DNA of 64,000 bases from Lepidostoma basale (GCA_022606425.2 JAHDVF020001361.1:372001-436000), one strand, 5' to 3'. Counted from the stretch's first letter, positions 23,746 through 35,934 are shown. The notes: generated by a model not told the origin, from the sequence alone. Translations and numbers: made by a program.

Positions 23746-24164
23746 TGTATTATATTTTCAACGTAAATTGGAACTGTAGGTATTATTTTGATGAAATACC
23801 TTTATAAACACCGTATCGAGAACTAGATAAGATTTAAGATAAACATTTATCTCTTTATCTACTAGCGGTGTCAATTTAACTTATCTCGCTCATTATATTA
23901 TATAATTTATCATTACAGATTTAATCTTGAAATAATGTTTTTCGAAATAATGGTTTTGACAACTCAGATTCGAATTTCATATTGTGTATATTAAGCATGG
24001 TGCCTAAATAGTGAAATAACACCAGCTTAAATCTCTTTGCCCTAATTTCAGACATTCGACACTTGAATCGTCAAATTTCTCATCAACAAGCAATTTTATT
24101 GCACAAAGAAAGCTCAGGCCCGTAAAAAATAGAGGAACTGGGTTTTGCAATGGCAGTTCCATTC

Positions 24165-24535
24165 AAATCAAATCAGTTTATTATCTCAACAGACATTAAC
24201 AAACAATATTAACGTTCAAGGCATAGGTATATTGAGTAGAGGTAAAATAATATGTATTATACCGGGAATTCATGAGAAATAGTTCGACATTAAGAAAACA
24301 TGATACTCTCTTAAGTCAAGAGTATTTGGCTTTTGAACGTACTTTCACAAATATGAAAAACGTCGATCTCCGAGGAGACCGTGTTCAGCAGACTAATTGC
24401 TCTCTGGCAGGTTGGTTCTGGCAGCCGGTAGGTAAAACAATCTACGAGTATGTTGCCGTTGTCGGAGATAGCTATCAGGAACAAAAAGACCAACATCCTC
24501 CAGCACAGCTGAGTTTTTGAAATATCCCCTGATTA
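24165..24535 (-). mobile_element. LINE-B 3' fragment
   Basis: The reversed LINE-B end (TCAAATCAAATCAGTTTATT) leads into coding remnants (AISLLNTVSSEIDVFHICES, then eroded RLLYLPAA). It is truncated at about 24535. Confidence 0.75.
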
Positions 24536-24954
24536 TATCATTATTTAACTTTATTTTACTGTGAAAAGTAAGAACTTGAATGATATTAGAAAATATTATT
24601 ATTAACCCAGGAAGAGAAATTCGCTTTTATCAAAAATAATAATGTATTTCGCAAAAAAATTGTTTCAAATATATTGATATATATGCAATACGTAATTTCA
24701 CTTTATTTATATTTAATCTTTGAGTAGTGACAAGGTTACTTCAGGTCATTAATAGTAATGTGACGACTCACAGACGGTCTGAAAACTTGTACAGATGATT
24801 ATTATATGTATGAACTCTATTAATTTAGTAATAAGATTAATAAAAAACTAAAACATAATATATCCAAAATCAACATTTATTTGGTGCTTTTTAAAGCCAT
24901 ATGAAATAACAGTCTTACAATTGAGGTTTGTCTTATGAACTATTTAAAATTATT

Positions 24955-25345
24955 TAGGTATTTAATTGTATCTCAATAGAGACGAAGATGCAAACTGGAA
25001 ACTGAATATGGTTGATCAAGGTGTTTACAGGAATTATGACCTGTCATTGGTTGGGTTAGGCGCACGCTTTATGTAATTACAACTAAGACAAATTTTTGGA
25101 GGTTGTATATATGTTACAAATCTATGCTTAACTTCACATATCAGTTTCAACATGCCATCTATGTAGATTTTGATTACATATGTTAATCTTTTTAAGATTA
25201 ATCTATATAATCCACACACTAACGCCATCTATGGAGATTAATTTTAAGCATTTAGCAGAACTACTTTATTAACACAATGTGAAGGCTATCACCCACCGTG
25301 GGTGAAATCCAGTATTCGTATACAAGTATAAGTATAAATTCACAA
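24955..25345 (+). repeat. Dispersed repeat X
   Basis: AATTGTATCTCAATAGAGAC, GACCTGTCATTGGTTGGGTT and CCGTGGGTGAAATCCAGTAT mark a copy with its ends in inverted order. Confidence 0.6.
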
Positions 25346-25419
25346 AAAATATTATTTAGGTATTTTTTTTTACTTAAAAATATAATAAAATGTATTTATG
25401 ATGAATAAACTAATATATT

Positions 25420-25620
25420 ATTTATTTTGTGGATATTGGGTTATCGATGTGCGCGGGAGATGCCTATTGGTGGCGATGAGGTTCGCAACCCATCACACCG
25501 CGTCTCCCGCGGGGCGAAAAGAGAAGGATGGAGTGCCGCAACGGTTAAAGTGTGACAGCCCATTCTTTCTGCCTACCCTTTCGGGGAGACGGCGTGATGG
25601 TTAGTTAGTTAGTTAGTAAC
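25420..25620 (+). mobile_element. Short element with RTE-A tail
   Basis: GTGCGCGGGAGATGCCTATT to CGGCGTGATGGTTAGTTAG is nearly identical to the 3' parts at 10013-10180 and 11515-11690. The upstream half is missing. Confidence 0.75.
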
Positions 25621-26229
25621 TAATATGTGGTAGGCAAAAAATATTTCAGTCTGAAATTTAAGTAGTTTCAGGGCATTCAATGCAAATAGTTTTAAAACAC
25701 CCGAGACATATAGGCTTGCGTCTTGTTACACATGTGTACTTAGTATGCCTCTTGAGTCGCGATGGACATATCTTGTATGTTTTTCTTCGACTGACCGTTC
25801 GGAATCACAAACCGCGAAGCTAGCGGGGAGCGCGGGGGTAAATTACTTATAACAACGAAATAAGGAACAAATTTGCGAAAGCGCCATCCCACTCACGTCA
25901 CTACTTAAAGGTAGGAAAAGGGAAAAATAGCCCCCTTGTTAGTAAAATGCTTTCGACACGGGGTGAAACATGACGATTAGTCGTATCCCACTCCATATCT
26001 CGAAGCACTCTCTCACAACGTATTGCCCAGTGTTTATTCGCAAATGTAATCATTATTACGTTAATTGAGACTGCTCCGGGAGGTATAGTGATATGAGATT
26101 GAAACCAATATTTACTATTTACAATTATATTTAATTAAACAAACATACAATATACAAAAAGAAAGAAACAAGATAACTTATTAACTAAAGATGACTTACT
26201 TGCTATCCGTTGGAACGACTTAAAACTAC

Positions 26230-26700
26230 TCCATCACAGAATAACGTTACTTGATCTGCGGCGAGGACCGACGCTGACGCTGTCGTGGCCAGCATCAAGG
26301 ACTGCCGGAGGCTGCATAACACAGAAGCATCACGCGGATCATGGACCGCGGATGGCGCGGATTCCCTTCACAGCGACAGCGGTGGCCAGCATCACGCCCC
26401 AATGGTGATGAGCTGGCGCGGCTGGTTAGCACGAATACGGTGATCTGCGAAGCCAGCGTGGTGGCGAGTCGGCCGCTAATGGCGTCCGCGCCAAGAGGGA
26501 CGTGCGAGGCGGGAATAGCCTCTGGCCCGCGCGCCGCGGCCAGCGGGCGCGGGGAAGCCGCACGTCCGCCTCCTCTGAAGTCTGATTTTCAACTGTCGAG
26601 CGCTGCTCATCCAGTCCTCTCGAGCCTGCTCCGCAGGGTGAGGGGTTAGGTCATCTCCTTCAAAGTGTGGCCACTCGCGAAAATTGGGCCCGACAGTACC
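26230..26700. other. GC-rich island of unknown nature
   Basis: About 430 bases are strongly GC-rich and CpG-rich (for example CCCGCGCGCCGCGGCCAGCG) in an otherwise AT-rich region. A 102-codon frame (26341-26649) looks like a composition effect rather than a gene. On the minus strand the right edge reads TGTCGGGCCC, which could be the start of an LTR; a solo LTR is one possibility, a regulatory island about 0.5 kb upstream of HGSNAT another. I cannot decide between them. Confidence 0.35.
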
Positions 26701-27169
26701 TTACTGCTATGCGATACCGGGGCAGAACGCTATTCTTTTTTTATCACCAAATTGTCACTATCACTATTATTGTTTTTAAATTGTCTTTCATAATCTTATC
26801 ACTAATTAAAAATTAAACTTAACTAAGATCAAACAAGCCTCCAGAGAGAAAACGCCTTTTCGGTCATGTAAAATTTGTCCAGTGCAATCTCACCTATTAT
26901 GCCATGAAACATTGCTATATCACCCTAAGGAAAATTATTTCACCTAAAAATACGATTACGTAAGTACCGATTCATCTGTAAAAATTGTTGCTTGTGGTAT
27001 TCTTATTTAAAAAAGTCTATGGTTTTTCGACTGTCACTTGTCATCCGTATTGTGATTCAGCCTTATCGCATTTCATTTGTATTTTGTACCGTTCGTTTAG
27101 TAAACAAGATCACTGGCGACATGTTATTTTAGTGATGCGTTCATAATAGTTTAAAAATACATCAATAAA

Positions 27170-30100
27170 ATGGTTAACTTCAAGAATGTGATGTTTTACT
27201 CGCGTACGTGCAACGATAGAACGCTGCTCTACGATGAATCTTGCTTCACCGTTTCGTCGAAAAATAATGTGTCTCTTTGGAAGCAGTATACAGAGTGTGA
27301 AGGGTGTGATTATGTTAAAGGGTTAAACGTCAACAACGGCTCTGGTTCCTTGCTTGTCAAAACTAACTGGCCTTTGAAATATGCTCTCGAAAATGACGAA
27401 GGAAAACAGATTTGTAATGGGACATTTTCTTTCCAAGAGTACGGCAGCTACGAGCTCAACGTCACAGATAATGGATGTTCTAAGATCACAGTTGTGGAGC
27501 AGCCTGACGAGCCTATTCTTCCTCTGCTGGTTGTAATTGTTGTAATGCTGTCTATCGCTAGTTTGTGGTACATGGTGAAAGCACTCTACAATGGAGTTAG
27601 GCACTCGGAAATGTGGCTACACATATTCAGAAGGTAATTTTATTAATTAATTATTATTATTTTAATACGTCGTTTACGAAAAACACGCTATCGCAGCCGC
27701 TCCAAGACTTCAATATAGAACTTTCCAGTCACTGTCTGGCCCCCAGGAACGTATTCACAGTGAATAATACCATGAATATCGAAGAAAATGATCAGCATTG
27801 TCTTCAGGAGTGATTTTGACATCCTTGTTTCGTTGGGCGCTCCCCACCCTCTTCCACCCACTGTAGGCTTTGTCTACGGGTCTCGGGATCATATTCGAAT
27901 ATCCAGGACTCATCTCCAGTGACTACACGGCCCATCCAGTCTCTTACATCACTCACAATGCGGGACAACAAATCGTCGCAAATTGATTTTCGCATTTGTT
28001 TTTGTTGCATTGTGAGGATTTTGAGCACCATCTTCGCGCAGAGCTTTCGCATATTCAAATTTCTGTGTAACATCTTCCCAATTGTTTCTTTATTTATATT
28101 TAACTTGTATGATAACGCACAAAGGTGTTGCCCATTCAAACACCTGTGATTGTGACAGGCACTCATCTCCATACACCTGCCGTAATTTTCGTAGGATTTC
28201 TGCAGGTTTTACACCAGTCACAACCAAAAATTGGATCACAGCACGTTGCTTAAAAACTGAGTCAGTCATTTCTGCGACCGAGTTAAAAAACTTGTATCCG
28301 AAAAACACCCGTAAAAAACAAACCAAATGCCCGATTACCATGAAATCTTCACTGCGACTGAGTGGAAGAACCTATCTAACCAAGCGCATGTGCGCCAGTC
28401 TTGCAGTGTAACCGGTTCGCACGCCACATCTAAATTCTCGGAATTTAATTGTCACACCTCGTACTCGTATATAAGATACATTCAAATATGAGCTGCAAAT
28501 GCAGTCTGCTGCAGTTCAAAACCAGTTTTTTTATACACTGTAAATGTAGCTAGCCGCACTATACTGGTTAAAGGATAAATTTAATTTTGCCACTATCATC
28601 GGTTGTTCTACGGACTCCTGCATCGTATTTAGTTTATTTCCAGAGGTGAATCGGGCGAAGAGCTGCTCGGAGCCAACCCTAGTCCCACCCGCCGAGCGAG
28701 CACCCGTCTCCTCTCGGCTGATGTGTTTCGAGGTCTCACCATCACGCTCATGATCCTCGTAAACTACGGCGGCGGGGGCTACTCGCAGCTGCGACACGCG
28801 GCCTGGAACGGCCTGACCATCGCCGACCTCGTCTTCCCGTGGTTCGCCTTCCTCATGGGCATGTCGCTCTGCCTCTCGCTGCACACGCGACTGAGGACTG
28901 CCATGACGAGATGGACGGCTTTTGTCCAGGTAAATAATATTACATCACAAATCTGGGCGTTTCTGGCGGATTGCTTCGCGCAAATTGCGCATAACTTGCA
29001 GGTAATATTCCTTATTGACTGTTCTACCCTGTGGCAAAGAACTCATGATGCACCACGCCCCTGCAATCGAAGAAAACTGTGGAAGAGCAAAAATTGGCTT
29101 TTGCATCATGATAACACCCCTGCTCACGCATGGTTGCTTGTGTGCGAATTTTTTTCCAAAAACATCACACTAATAATGCCGCAGCCACCGTATTCCCCAG
29201 CTCTGGCCCCCTGTGACTTTTTCTTGTTTCCGAAACTGAAGATGCCCATGAAAGGACGACGCTACACTACGATTGAGGAGATAAAGACGGCATCGAAGGA
29301 GGAGCTGAACAAGATCACAAAAATTGATTTTTTGAAGTGCTTCGAGGATTGGAAAGAACGTTGGCACAAGTGTATAATATCTGGTGGGAATTACTTTGAA
29401 GGGGACAAAATAGATATTCATGTATAAATAAATCATTTTTGAAAAAAACACAAAATTCGTGATACTTTTTGAACAGACCTCATAGTAATTGGGTTAAAAA
29501 ACATATTGTATATAAAAAATATATATATATTTTTTACAAGAGAATTGAAAACACGCTTGTGAAAAATGCAAAAAATAATGATTATTTATTTATAACATTT
29601 TGAATGTATACGAGTACAAATACTTGTAGACGAATACTGGATTTTTACCCATTGCGGGTTATCAATTCAAGGATTAATTGTATCTCAATACAGACGAAGA
29701 TGCAAATTGGAAACAGAATATGGTGATCGAGGTGTTTACAGGACTTATGACTTGGTTGGGTTAAGCAACGCTTTATATAATACAACATTCCCTATTCCAC
29801 CTTTTCTTATGACCCACCATGTCTGACAGATTTTTTGGAAGTTGTAAATATGTTAATGATTATTTATTGGTTTTGTTTTTTTATTTTATTGTTTAAAAGT
29901 GTGTAGGTGACCCACATAAGTGGAATTCGACTGCTAAACCAGCATATTTCATGATGAAATATATGACACGAATAACCGAAAACGCCTGACTTAGGACCTA
30001 CTTATCGCAATGATGACATACATTGCACTAGGTCACTAGAGCAGGGCATCGTGTACAAACGCACGCTCCATCACGAGTACATAATACTGTTAACGTATGA

Positions 30101-33100
30101 TTACTTGTGACCTGCAATAAACGCTGAAACCTCCACTGCTTTTAACTCTCACTACATCCCCCAAAAGTGTAATAATATATGTTATTTTTTTATTCCAGGT
30201 TCTTCGGAGATCAATCACTCTCGTTTGCCTGGGTGTCATGATCGGATCCAAAGGCAGGACCATCGAGGAGCTTCGCCTCCCCGGCGTCCTGCAGAGGCTC
30301 GGTCTGGCTTACTTCATCGTGGCCGGATTTGAATGCTTCACCATGAACGCCTCCATTAACTACATGCCAGGTCAGCCATCTGATTCCCTTATCATTCTTG
30401 TTGTTTGTAAACATTCTCTCGTGAGTCTAATAAACAAATTAAATATTTGCTTTTCGATATTCATATTCACTGATTTGGTATAGACCTACACGTATATGTT
30501 GGCGCAAAACGAGGGCGCCGTAATGCATTTTAGGGTTGCCAGTTTGAAATGTTTCATTAAGGGAATTCAGAATGGTTTGAGATGAAATAAAAAAAGCACA
30601 AATATTAATTTATTTAAATTTACAATTATTTTAATCACCCTTTCCATACGGCTCGGTCAAATATGAATCATTCCGTCAAATATTTTTTGATAAAAATATT
30701 TGACACATTCACAAAAAACTTATATTTGAATGATAAATGTACTTACCGAGGCTATTTTCGCATATTATATTTGTTTGGTTATCCTTTAGCTATCATATGA
30801 GGAATGAAAAAGTACTTTATATATTAACGCACACTCATAATTCACTGTTTGTTTTCTGTACCACACAAAAATAATAGAAATTGATCATAAATGTTCGAGT
30901 AGAATTTATCAAAATTTATAATAAATAACAGATAATAATACAATGAAACGTCAGGACAAACGAATATAGTATAATGGCGGCCGGTGGGATTTTTCACGGA
31001 TGCGATTTATCGACAGCGCGCATGTTAACTGTAATTATGACGAAGTAAAACACATTTAATTTATTATCTTTACAGATTTCTGTAGAGGATTGATGTAGCT
31101 AATTATTTTAGTCATTTGTGGTTCCAAGTATTGGAGTCATTTGGTTTAGAGTACTGCACAGTCGCAAAACGATATATCACGGCTACCGATGTTAACGGTT
31201 AGGAAATCTTACACGTGATATGACGGATACCGATGCGAATAGGTTAAATAGTGTCAGTCTCAAGCAATCACTAACACTTCAATTATATTATTTCAACTTA
31301 TAGTTTACATAACAGAATTTAATACAAAACACATAAAAACAACTAATTAACAGAAAACATAATCTTCAATAAGTGTGATCCTTCAAATGAACTCCGAATG
31401 AAAATATAAGCAATGCAAATAAAGTGTTATGAACAAAATAATGAAAGGAACATTAAGATGGTTCAGACCAGAGGTTCGGAGGTTTTTCCATCTCGTGTAG
31501 ACCCCCTGCTTTTCTAATTGATTTTTCGAATCGATAACTAAAAAAAAATTGGTCGCTGCCGAATTCTACTGGCCGGAAGTCGTTGTCGAACTATAAAAAA
31601 AACAGAGTTCGCCACCGAATTCTTTACTTACTAACCGGAAGTCGCTATAAAAAAGGTCACCGCCAAATCTTTTGCCTACTGACTAACCGGAAGTTGCTGT
31701 CGAGCTAAAAAAAATGTCGTCAATGATTGTCCAATTTTTCCCAAATAAGTTTAAAAAAAAAAAAAAGGTCGCCAACGATTTCGATATTCATTTTAATATT
31801 CGACTTCAATTTAGTTTAAGCATCTCGTGGATCCCTATATATCTCTTGGACCCCCATTTACGTCTCGTGGACCCCTGGGGGTCTATATAGACCACTTTGG
31901 GGATCACAGGTTCAGACATATGGAAAGAATGAATGAAGAAAGAATAGTAAAGAAAGTCTTCTTCTCTTCCTCAGCCTATTCCCGTCCACTCCTGGACAAA
32001 GGCCTCCTCCATTCGCTTTCATGTCACTCTGTCTTGTGTAGATTACATTCAGGTTATTCCGACATGTCTGTTCAGATCATCCTTCAACCGGTAAAGAAAG
32101 TATATGCAAACAATGTAAACGGAACTAGATCTTATTATTATTATTTTGTTGAATCACTCTTTGCATCATTACAACATGAGCCAAATCCATATAAAGGTTA
32201 TAGCTATCATATGACACCTGTATCTCTGGTGTCACTGGTGGGAAGAGCAATTAGTCTGCTGAACACGGTCTCCTTGGAGATCGACATCTTTTATATTAGT
32301 GAAGGTACATTCAGAAGACAAATACTCTCAACTTTAGAAAGTATATTGTCTTCCTAATGTTGAACCATCCCTAATGTGTTCCTGGCATTATGTTGTATGT
32401 AGATAATTTTTACCTGTACACAATAGATGCCTTAAACATTTTTGCTGTTGTAATGTCTTGAGTAAATAATCTGATTTGATTTGATATTGATTCTCATGAC
32501 ATGTGATAGAAGCCAAAGTACTTACCACTCGGTCACCAAGTTCGTCACTGAGTAAAATGTGACCAAATAAATCAAATATTAAATGAAATCAACGTGTGTT
32601 CATGACGCAATGTATGTGAAAGCGAGAGAAATAGGTTAGGAAAGAACAGTAGGGGGATCCATTATTTCTGCCTTAGTTATTTTTACAACATTAACATTTT
32701 TTAAATCTTATTTTTTTTCACAGGGACAGCCATCTTCCGCGATCTGAGCGCCACCTGGAGACAGTGGTCTCTAACCCTCAGCCTCGTGGCCCTGCAGGTG
32801 GGTCTGACTCTTGGGGTCACGTTGCCCGGCTGTCCCCAGGGCTACGCAGGACCAGGGGGCCTCCATCAGGGATCCATCGCGACAAACTGCACCGGAGGAG
32901 TGGCCAGCTACATAGATCGGTGAGTATTAATTCAAAAAGTTTAGGATCCTGTAGTGGCCACCTTCGGATATTTAATGTTTCTTATGTTCGCCCTGTTTGA
33001 TATTTAAACTAAAATCATAAGCCAGGCCATTTTATTATATTTAATATTTGTTTCAATGAGGTAATCATAATCTATTTTTCTTAATTGTATTTCCAGGGCT

Positions 33101-34965
33101 GTGTTTGGACCGATGCATCTCTACAGAGGTGGCACGTGGAAGAAACTCTACGAAAGCACGGTTCCCCATGATCCCGAGGGACTCCTCGGCACGCTCACGT
33201 GTGCTCTGGTCGTGCAACTGGGGGTGCAAGCAGCCAGGGTGCTGCTAGCATACTCTCACGCCAAGTAAGTACTAGGCATATCTTGAAAGTAAGCGTACTG
33301 AGGCTCTTAAGACCGGATGGATTTTATTTTCGACATGTTGGCTACACTTTCGTGTACCCTGACCCTTTCCCTTCGCAACGAGACCAGTTTGAGGTTAATA
33401 CGTTGTGAAGTGTCGACACGACAACAATGAAATGTCAATCCAATCTCCCGCCAAGTGTGAAATACGCGGCGCCGGGCAAGAGTTTTTGAGGCGCTGCAAA
33501 CTCCATGGAGATGAATTTCTCCGCTCCATCATTACTGGAGATGAAACTTGGGTTGCACACTACACGCCTGAAACCAAAAGGCAGTCTCAACAGTGGCGTC
33601 ACACCTCTTCACCCTCCGCCAAAAAGTTCAAAACACAATTTCAGCCAAGAAAATCATGGCATCCGTGTTTTGTGACTGTCAAGGCTTAATTTTAATTGAA
33701 TATATGCCTCAAGGGGAGACCATCAACTCTGCGAGATACTGTGAGACCCTAAAAAAATTGTGGAGGGCGATTCAGAACAAGAGGAGAGGCATGCTGACAA
33801 AGGGAGTCTGCCTGCTGCACGAAAATGCCAAAAGGAACTGCTCGCCTCTTTTAAATGGGATGTCTTGAACCATCCCGCGCATTACCCTGACCTAGCACCT
33901 TCAGATTACTAACTCTTTACCTCCCTGAAGCTACACATGGGTAGAAAAAGGTTTTCAACTGACAAGGAGGTAAAGGAGGAGCTGGAGAAGTGGACGAAAC
34001 GGTTGGCGGGAAATTACTTCGAGGAAGGCATCAAAAAGTTGATACCCCCCTTCACCACCTGCATTGAAATAAATGGCGACTATGTCGAAAAATAGCTTAC
34101 ATGTGTACTACGGTAACCACGTAATTTTGTTTAAATAAAAAAATTGTAACCTACAAAAATTCAGTACACTTACTCTCTGGAGATGCCTCGTATTTTAAAA
34201 TTCCTCTTTCCAGGGCTCGGGTGTCTCGCTGGTTACTCTGGTCTCTGGTGACGGGGCTGCTGGCCGGGACGCTGTGTCTGTTCTCCAAGAACGGGGGACC
34301 CATACCCATCAACAAGAATCTTTGGTCCTTGTCCTACTGCCTGGCCGCTTCTAGCATCGCATTCTTCATGCAGGTACACTTTGTTATTTTTCTAGTTGTA
34401 TGATTCTCTCATTTCTCCATCATTTACAATTTTCAAACTACAGAAAATTACTTTATAAAATGATTTTTGACTTCCTAATGTGGCTTATAAAGGAATCTTC
34501 GTGGGTTATAAAAGTGGAAAAAATGTATGGGTTCTATAAAAGGAATTCATAAAGGTTCGTAAAATCCTTATGTGTTCTATAATAGGAATCCATATGGGTT
34601 CCAAAAATGGACTCGTGTTCTTGTTCATGATTCTTTGATACCTACTCATGTAGACTTAATAAATGAGATAATAAAAAATAAATGGTATTTATGTATATAT
34701 GTATGATTTTATTTCACCGTAGGCAATCCTGTACATCGTGATCGACATGCGATCATTCTGGGGCGGACGTCCCTTCTACTACGCTGGGCGTAACGCCCTC
34801 CTCCTCTACATGGGTTCCGAGCTGATGAAGAACAAGTTCCCCTTCGAGTGGAAGCTGCAGAATCCCTCGCACATGCAGCTGATCGCGATGAACTCGCTTT
34901 CTATCATACTTTGGCTTGCAATCGCCGTGTTCCTGCACAGGAAGAACGTCATCCTCACCATTTAG
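27170..34965 (+). CDS. HGSNAT: Heparan-alpha-glucosaminide N-acetyltransferase
   Basis: There are seven exons: 27170-27633, 28644-28929, 30199-30370, 32724-32919, 33097-33264, 34214-34373 and 34723-34965. All have GT/AG sites and compatible phases (2,0,1,2,2,0), giving 562 codons. The family is a lysosomal multi-pass enzyme that passes acetyl from cytosolic acetyl-CoA across the membrane to the terminal glucosamine of heparan sulphate. Residues 1-120 look lumenal (Cys pairs, several N-x-S/T sites); the first membrane helix is LPLLVVIVVMLSIASLWYM. Exon 2 has the family signature NYGGGGYSQLRH and WNGLTIADLVFPWF; His206 is at the position of the family's catalytic histidine. Later exons supply paired hydrophobic helices and the final HRKNVILTI tail. 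An in-frame stop lies just upstream of the ATG; no signal peptide is evident, so a further 5' exon is possible. Mariner copies occupy introns 1, 2 and 5. Confidence 0.93.
27670..28460 (-). mobile_element. Mariner transposon, decayed, HGSNAT intron 1
   Basis: The minus strand carries the transposase N-terminus (KQRAVIQFLVVTGVKPAEIL, YGDECLSQSQVFEW), the middle region (GRVVTGDESWIFEYDPETRR, which includes the first catalytic Asp) and, past a frameshift, QTVTGKFYIEVLERLR-like sequence to about 27670. The right end at about 28430-28459 looks like a terminal repeat (GAGGTGTGACAATTAAATTC on the minus strand). Part of the C-terminal domain is missing. Confidence 0.85.
28935..29485. mobile_element. 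Rearranged mariner, HGSNAT intron 2
   Basis: The left part (28945-29080) is mariner in antisense (LPQGRTVNKEYYLQVMRNLR on the minus strand). The right part (29090-29430) is sense: WLLHHDNTPAHAWLLVCEFF, PPYSPALAPCDFFLFPKLKM and GGNYFEGDKI, with the second and third catalytic Asp. The copy therefore has an internal inversion. It begins right after the exon 2 donor and ends with a terminal-repeat-like GTGATACTTTTTGAACAGAC. AATAAA follows the stop codon at 29427. Confidence 0.85.
29600..29860 (+). repeat. Dispersed repeat X
   Basis: GAATACTGGATTTTTACCCA, TTGTATCTCAATACAGACGA and TTCCCTATTCCACCTTTTCT give a fairly complete forward copy in HGSNAT intron 2. Confidence 0.65.
29908..30025 (+). repeat. 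Conserved short repeat, copy 1
   Basis: About 110 bases starting GACCCACATAAGTGGA and including GAAAACGCCTGACTTAGGAC match 59434-59550 with very few differences. It is non-coding and inside an HGSNAT intron. 30480-31390 (intron 3) shows nothing recognisable. Confidence 0.7.
31395..32130 (+). mobile_element. RTE-A copy hit by two later insertions
   Basis: RTE-A fragments (KGTLRW, HMERMNEERIVKK, YANNVNGTR) are interrupted by a hAT-like element (31469-31909) and by an antisense RTE-C2 3' piece (31958-32090). The RTE-C2 piece is flanked by an 11-bp duplication GTAAAGAAAGT (31947-31957 and 32091-32101). Another RTE-A tail remnant lies at 32590-32680. Confidence 0.75.
31469..31909. mobile_element. 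Non-autonomous hAT-like element
   Basis: An 8-bp duplication GTTCAGAC flanks it (31461-31468 and 31910-31917). The ends CAGAGGTTC and, inverted, CTGTGATCC are hAT-like. The interior is a degenerate tandem repeat around CTAACCGGAAGTCGCT and GGTCGCCGCCGAA. It has no coding sequence. Confidence 0.65.
32205..32485 (+). mobile_element. LINE-B 3' fragment in HGSNAT intron 3
   Basis: RAISLLNTVSLEIDIFYISE is encoded and the end is the usual GTAAATAATCTGATTTGATT. An eroded SINE remnant (TCTCATGACATGTGATAG) follows at about 32490-32545. Confidence 0.75.
33274..34190 (+). mobile_element. Mariner transposon with both ends, HGSNAT intron 5
   Basis: The terminal repeats are at 33274-33300 (GGCATATCTTGAAAGTAAGC) and, inverted, 34162-34189. 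Transposase pieces include IITGDETWVAHYTPETKRQ (first catalytic Asp), IEYMPQGETINSARYCETLK and RRGMLTKGVCLLHENAKRN, where the usual HDN reads HEN. Several frameshifts are present and the N-terminal DNA-binding part is missing, so it is inactive. Confidence 0.85.
34480..34640 (+). repeat. Degenerate tandem repeat before HGSNAT exon 7
   Basis: Units of about 25-30 bases around GGGTTCTATAAAAGGAATTCAT are repeated several times. The same unit recurs on the other side of exon 7 at 35035-35190. Confidence 0.65.
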
Positions 34966-35034
34966 TCCTGGGGCTCCACAAACCGTCAGCAAATCCTGGA
35001 AGTTACTTTAAGTATTTTCATAATATTTTACTTC

Positions 35035-35190
35035 TAAATAGGAATTCATGCATTCTATAAAAGGAATCCATTTGCATTCTTAATGTTGATCCTAAAAAAA
35101 TAAATCCTATGGGTTCTAAAAAAGGAACTCATTTGGGTTCTAAAAAAAGAACTCGAGTTCTTGATCGCGATTCGATTCTAACTCATCTTT
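35035..35190 (+). repeat. Degenerate tandem repeat in HGSNAT 3' UTR
   Basis: The units GGGTTCTAAAAAAGGAACTC and CATTCTATAAAAGGAATCCA repeat here. It overlaps the first poly(A) signal candidate and is homologous to 34480-34640. Confidence 0.65.
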
Positions 35191-35341
35191 TGTGTATAAA
35201 CCATAGTGCAGAGAAGTAATCAAGTTATAACCATTATGTTTAAGTTTGAGTATTATCGATGATTTAATGGATTTTTTTGCCAGGAATAGGTTCCTTGGTC
35301 TAAGAGTATGTTTTGTATATAGCATTGTTTTTATTAATAAA
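35099..35341 (+). promoter_or_regulatory. Candidate poly(A) signals of HGSNAT
   Basis: AATAAA occurs at 35099-35104 (134 bases after the stop) and again at 35336-35341. Either could end the transcript; the sequence does not say which is used. Confidence 0.45.
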
Positions 35342-35499
35342 TCACTTTAATAATTTAAATCTCCTTCGTTCGCTGAAATTATGATAATGATCTCCAAATT
35401 TGGAACCCCTTCAATCAAATGTTGCAAATTTTTGAAGCTATTTAATTGGAAAAATGGGCTTCATCGTTCATTATCAAATTTGATATAATAATTAAATAA

Positions 35500-35670
35500 A
35501 AAATTTCATTGACAGACTAGTCTCTCTCAAACTCCAGTTTGTCAATGCCACCTAGCCCGGCGAAACCGGTCACTGTTGAAATAAAGACAAAAAGTTAAAG
35601 TAGTTTAAAAAAAACATTGTTTTATTTAATTATTATTTAAAAGCTACTTCCATCGAGAAATTTCAGTAAA
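35500..35670 (+). repeat. Hammerhead-like element, decayed
   Basis: TTGTCAATGCCACC..GGCGAAACCGGTCACTG corresponds to the element at 41432-41549, with the CTGANGA box eroded to TTGTCAA. Flanking AAATAAAGACAAA and TTTTATTTAATTATTATTT are shared with that element. Single arm only. Confidence 0.6.
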
Positions 35671-35934
35671 ATCATTAAATATGATATGATTCCCAATTCT
35701 TTGCCGACATTTGGAATGCAAAATTTGTTTTTTTAGCATTTCACAGGAGTGGGTAACCTTTTATAAGTTGAAACATTGATCATAGACTGAAATTTATTAA
35801 TTTTTCAGCTTATTAAATACGTGAGATGTGACATAATATATTGTTTGGTTTGTTTTGCTGTGTTTAATATGTCCACATCAAAAAAATATCTCTACGTAAA
35901 TTTGTATTTATTTGCTCCATAAAAAACGATATAT

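Noticed and set aside
26341..26649. A 102-codon gene in the GC-rich island
   Set aside because: High GC removes stop codons by chance; Arg/Ala/Pro-rich composition and no domain.
28723..29427. A stand-alone 234-residue mariner protein gene
   Set aside because: The first 69 codons are HGSNAT exon 2, and the middle is antisense mariner; it is reported instead as a possible read-through fusion.
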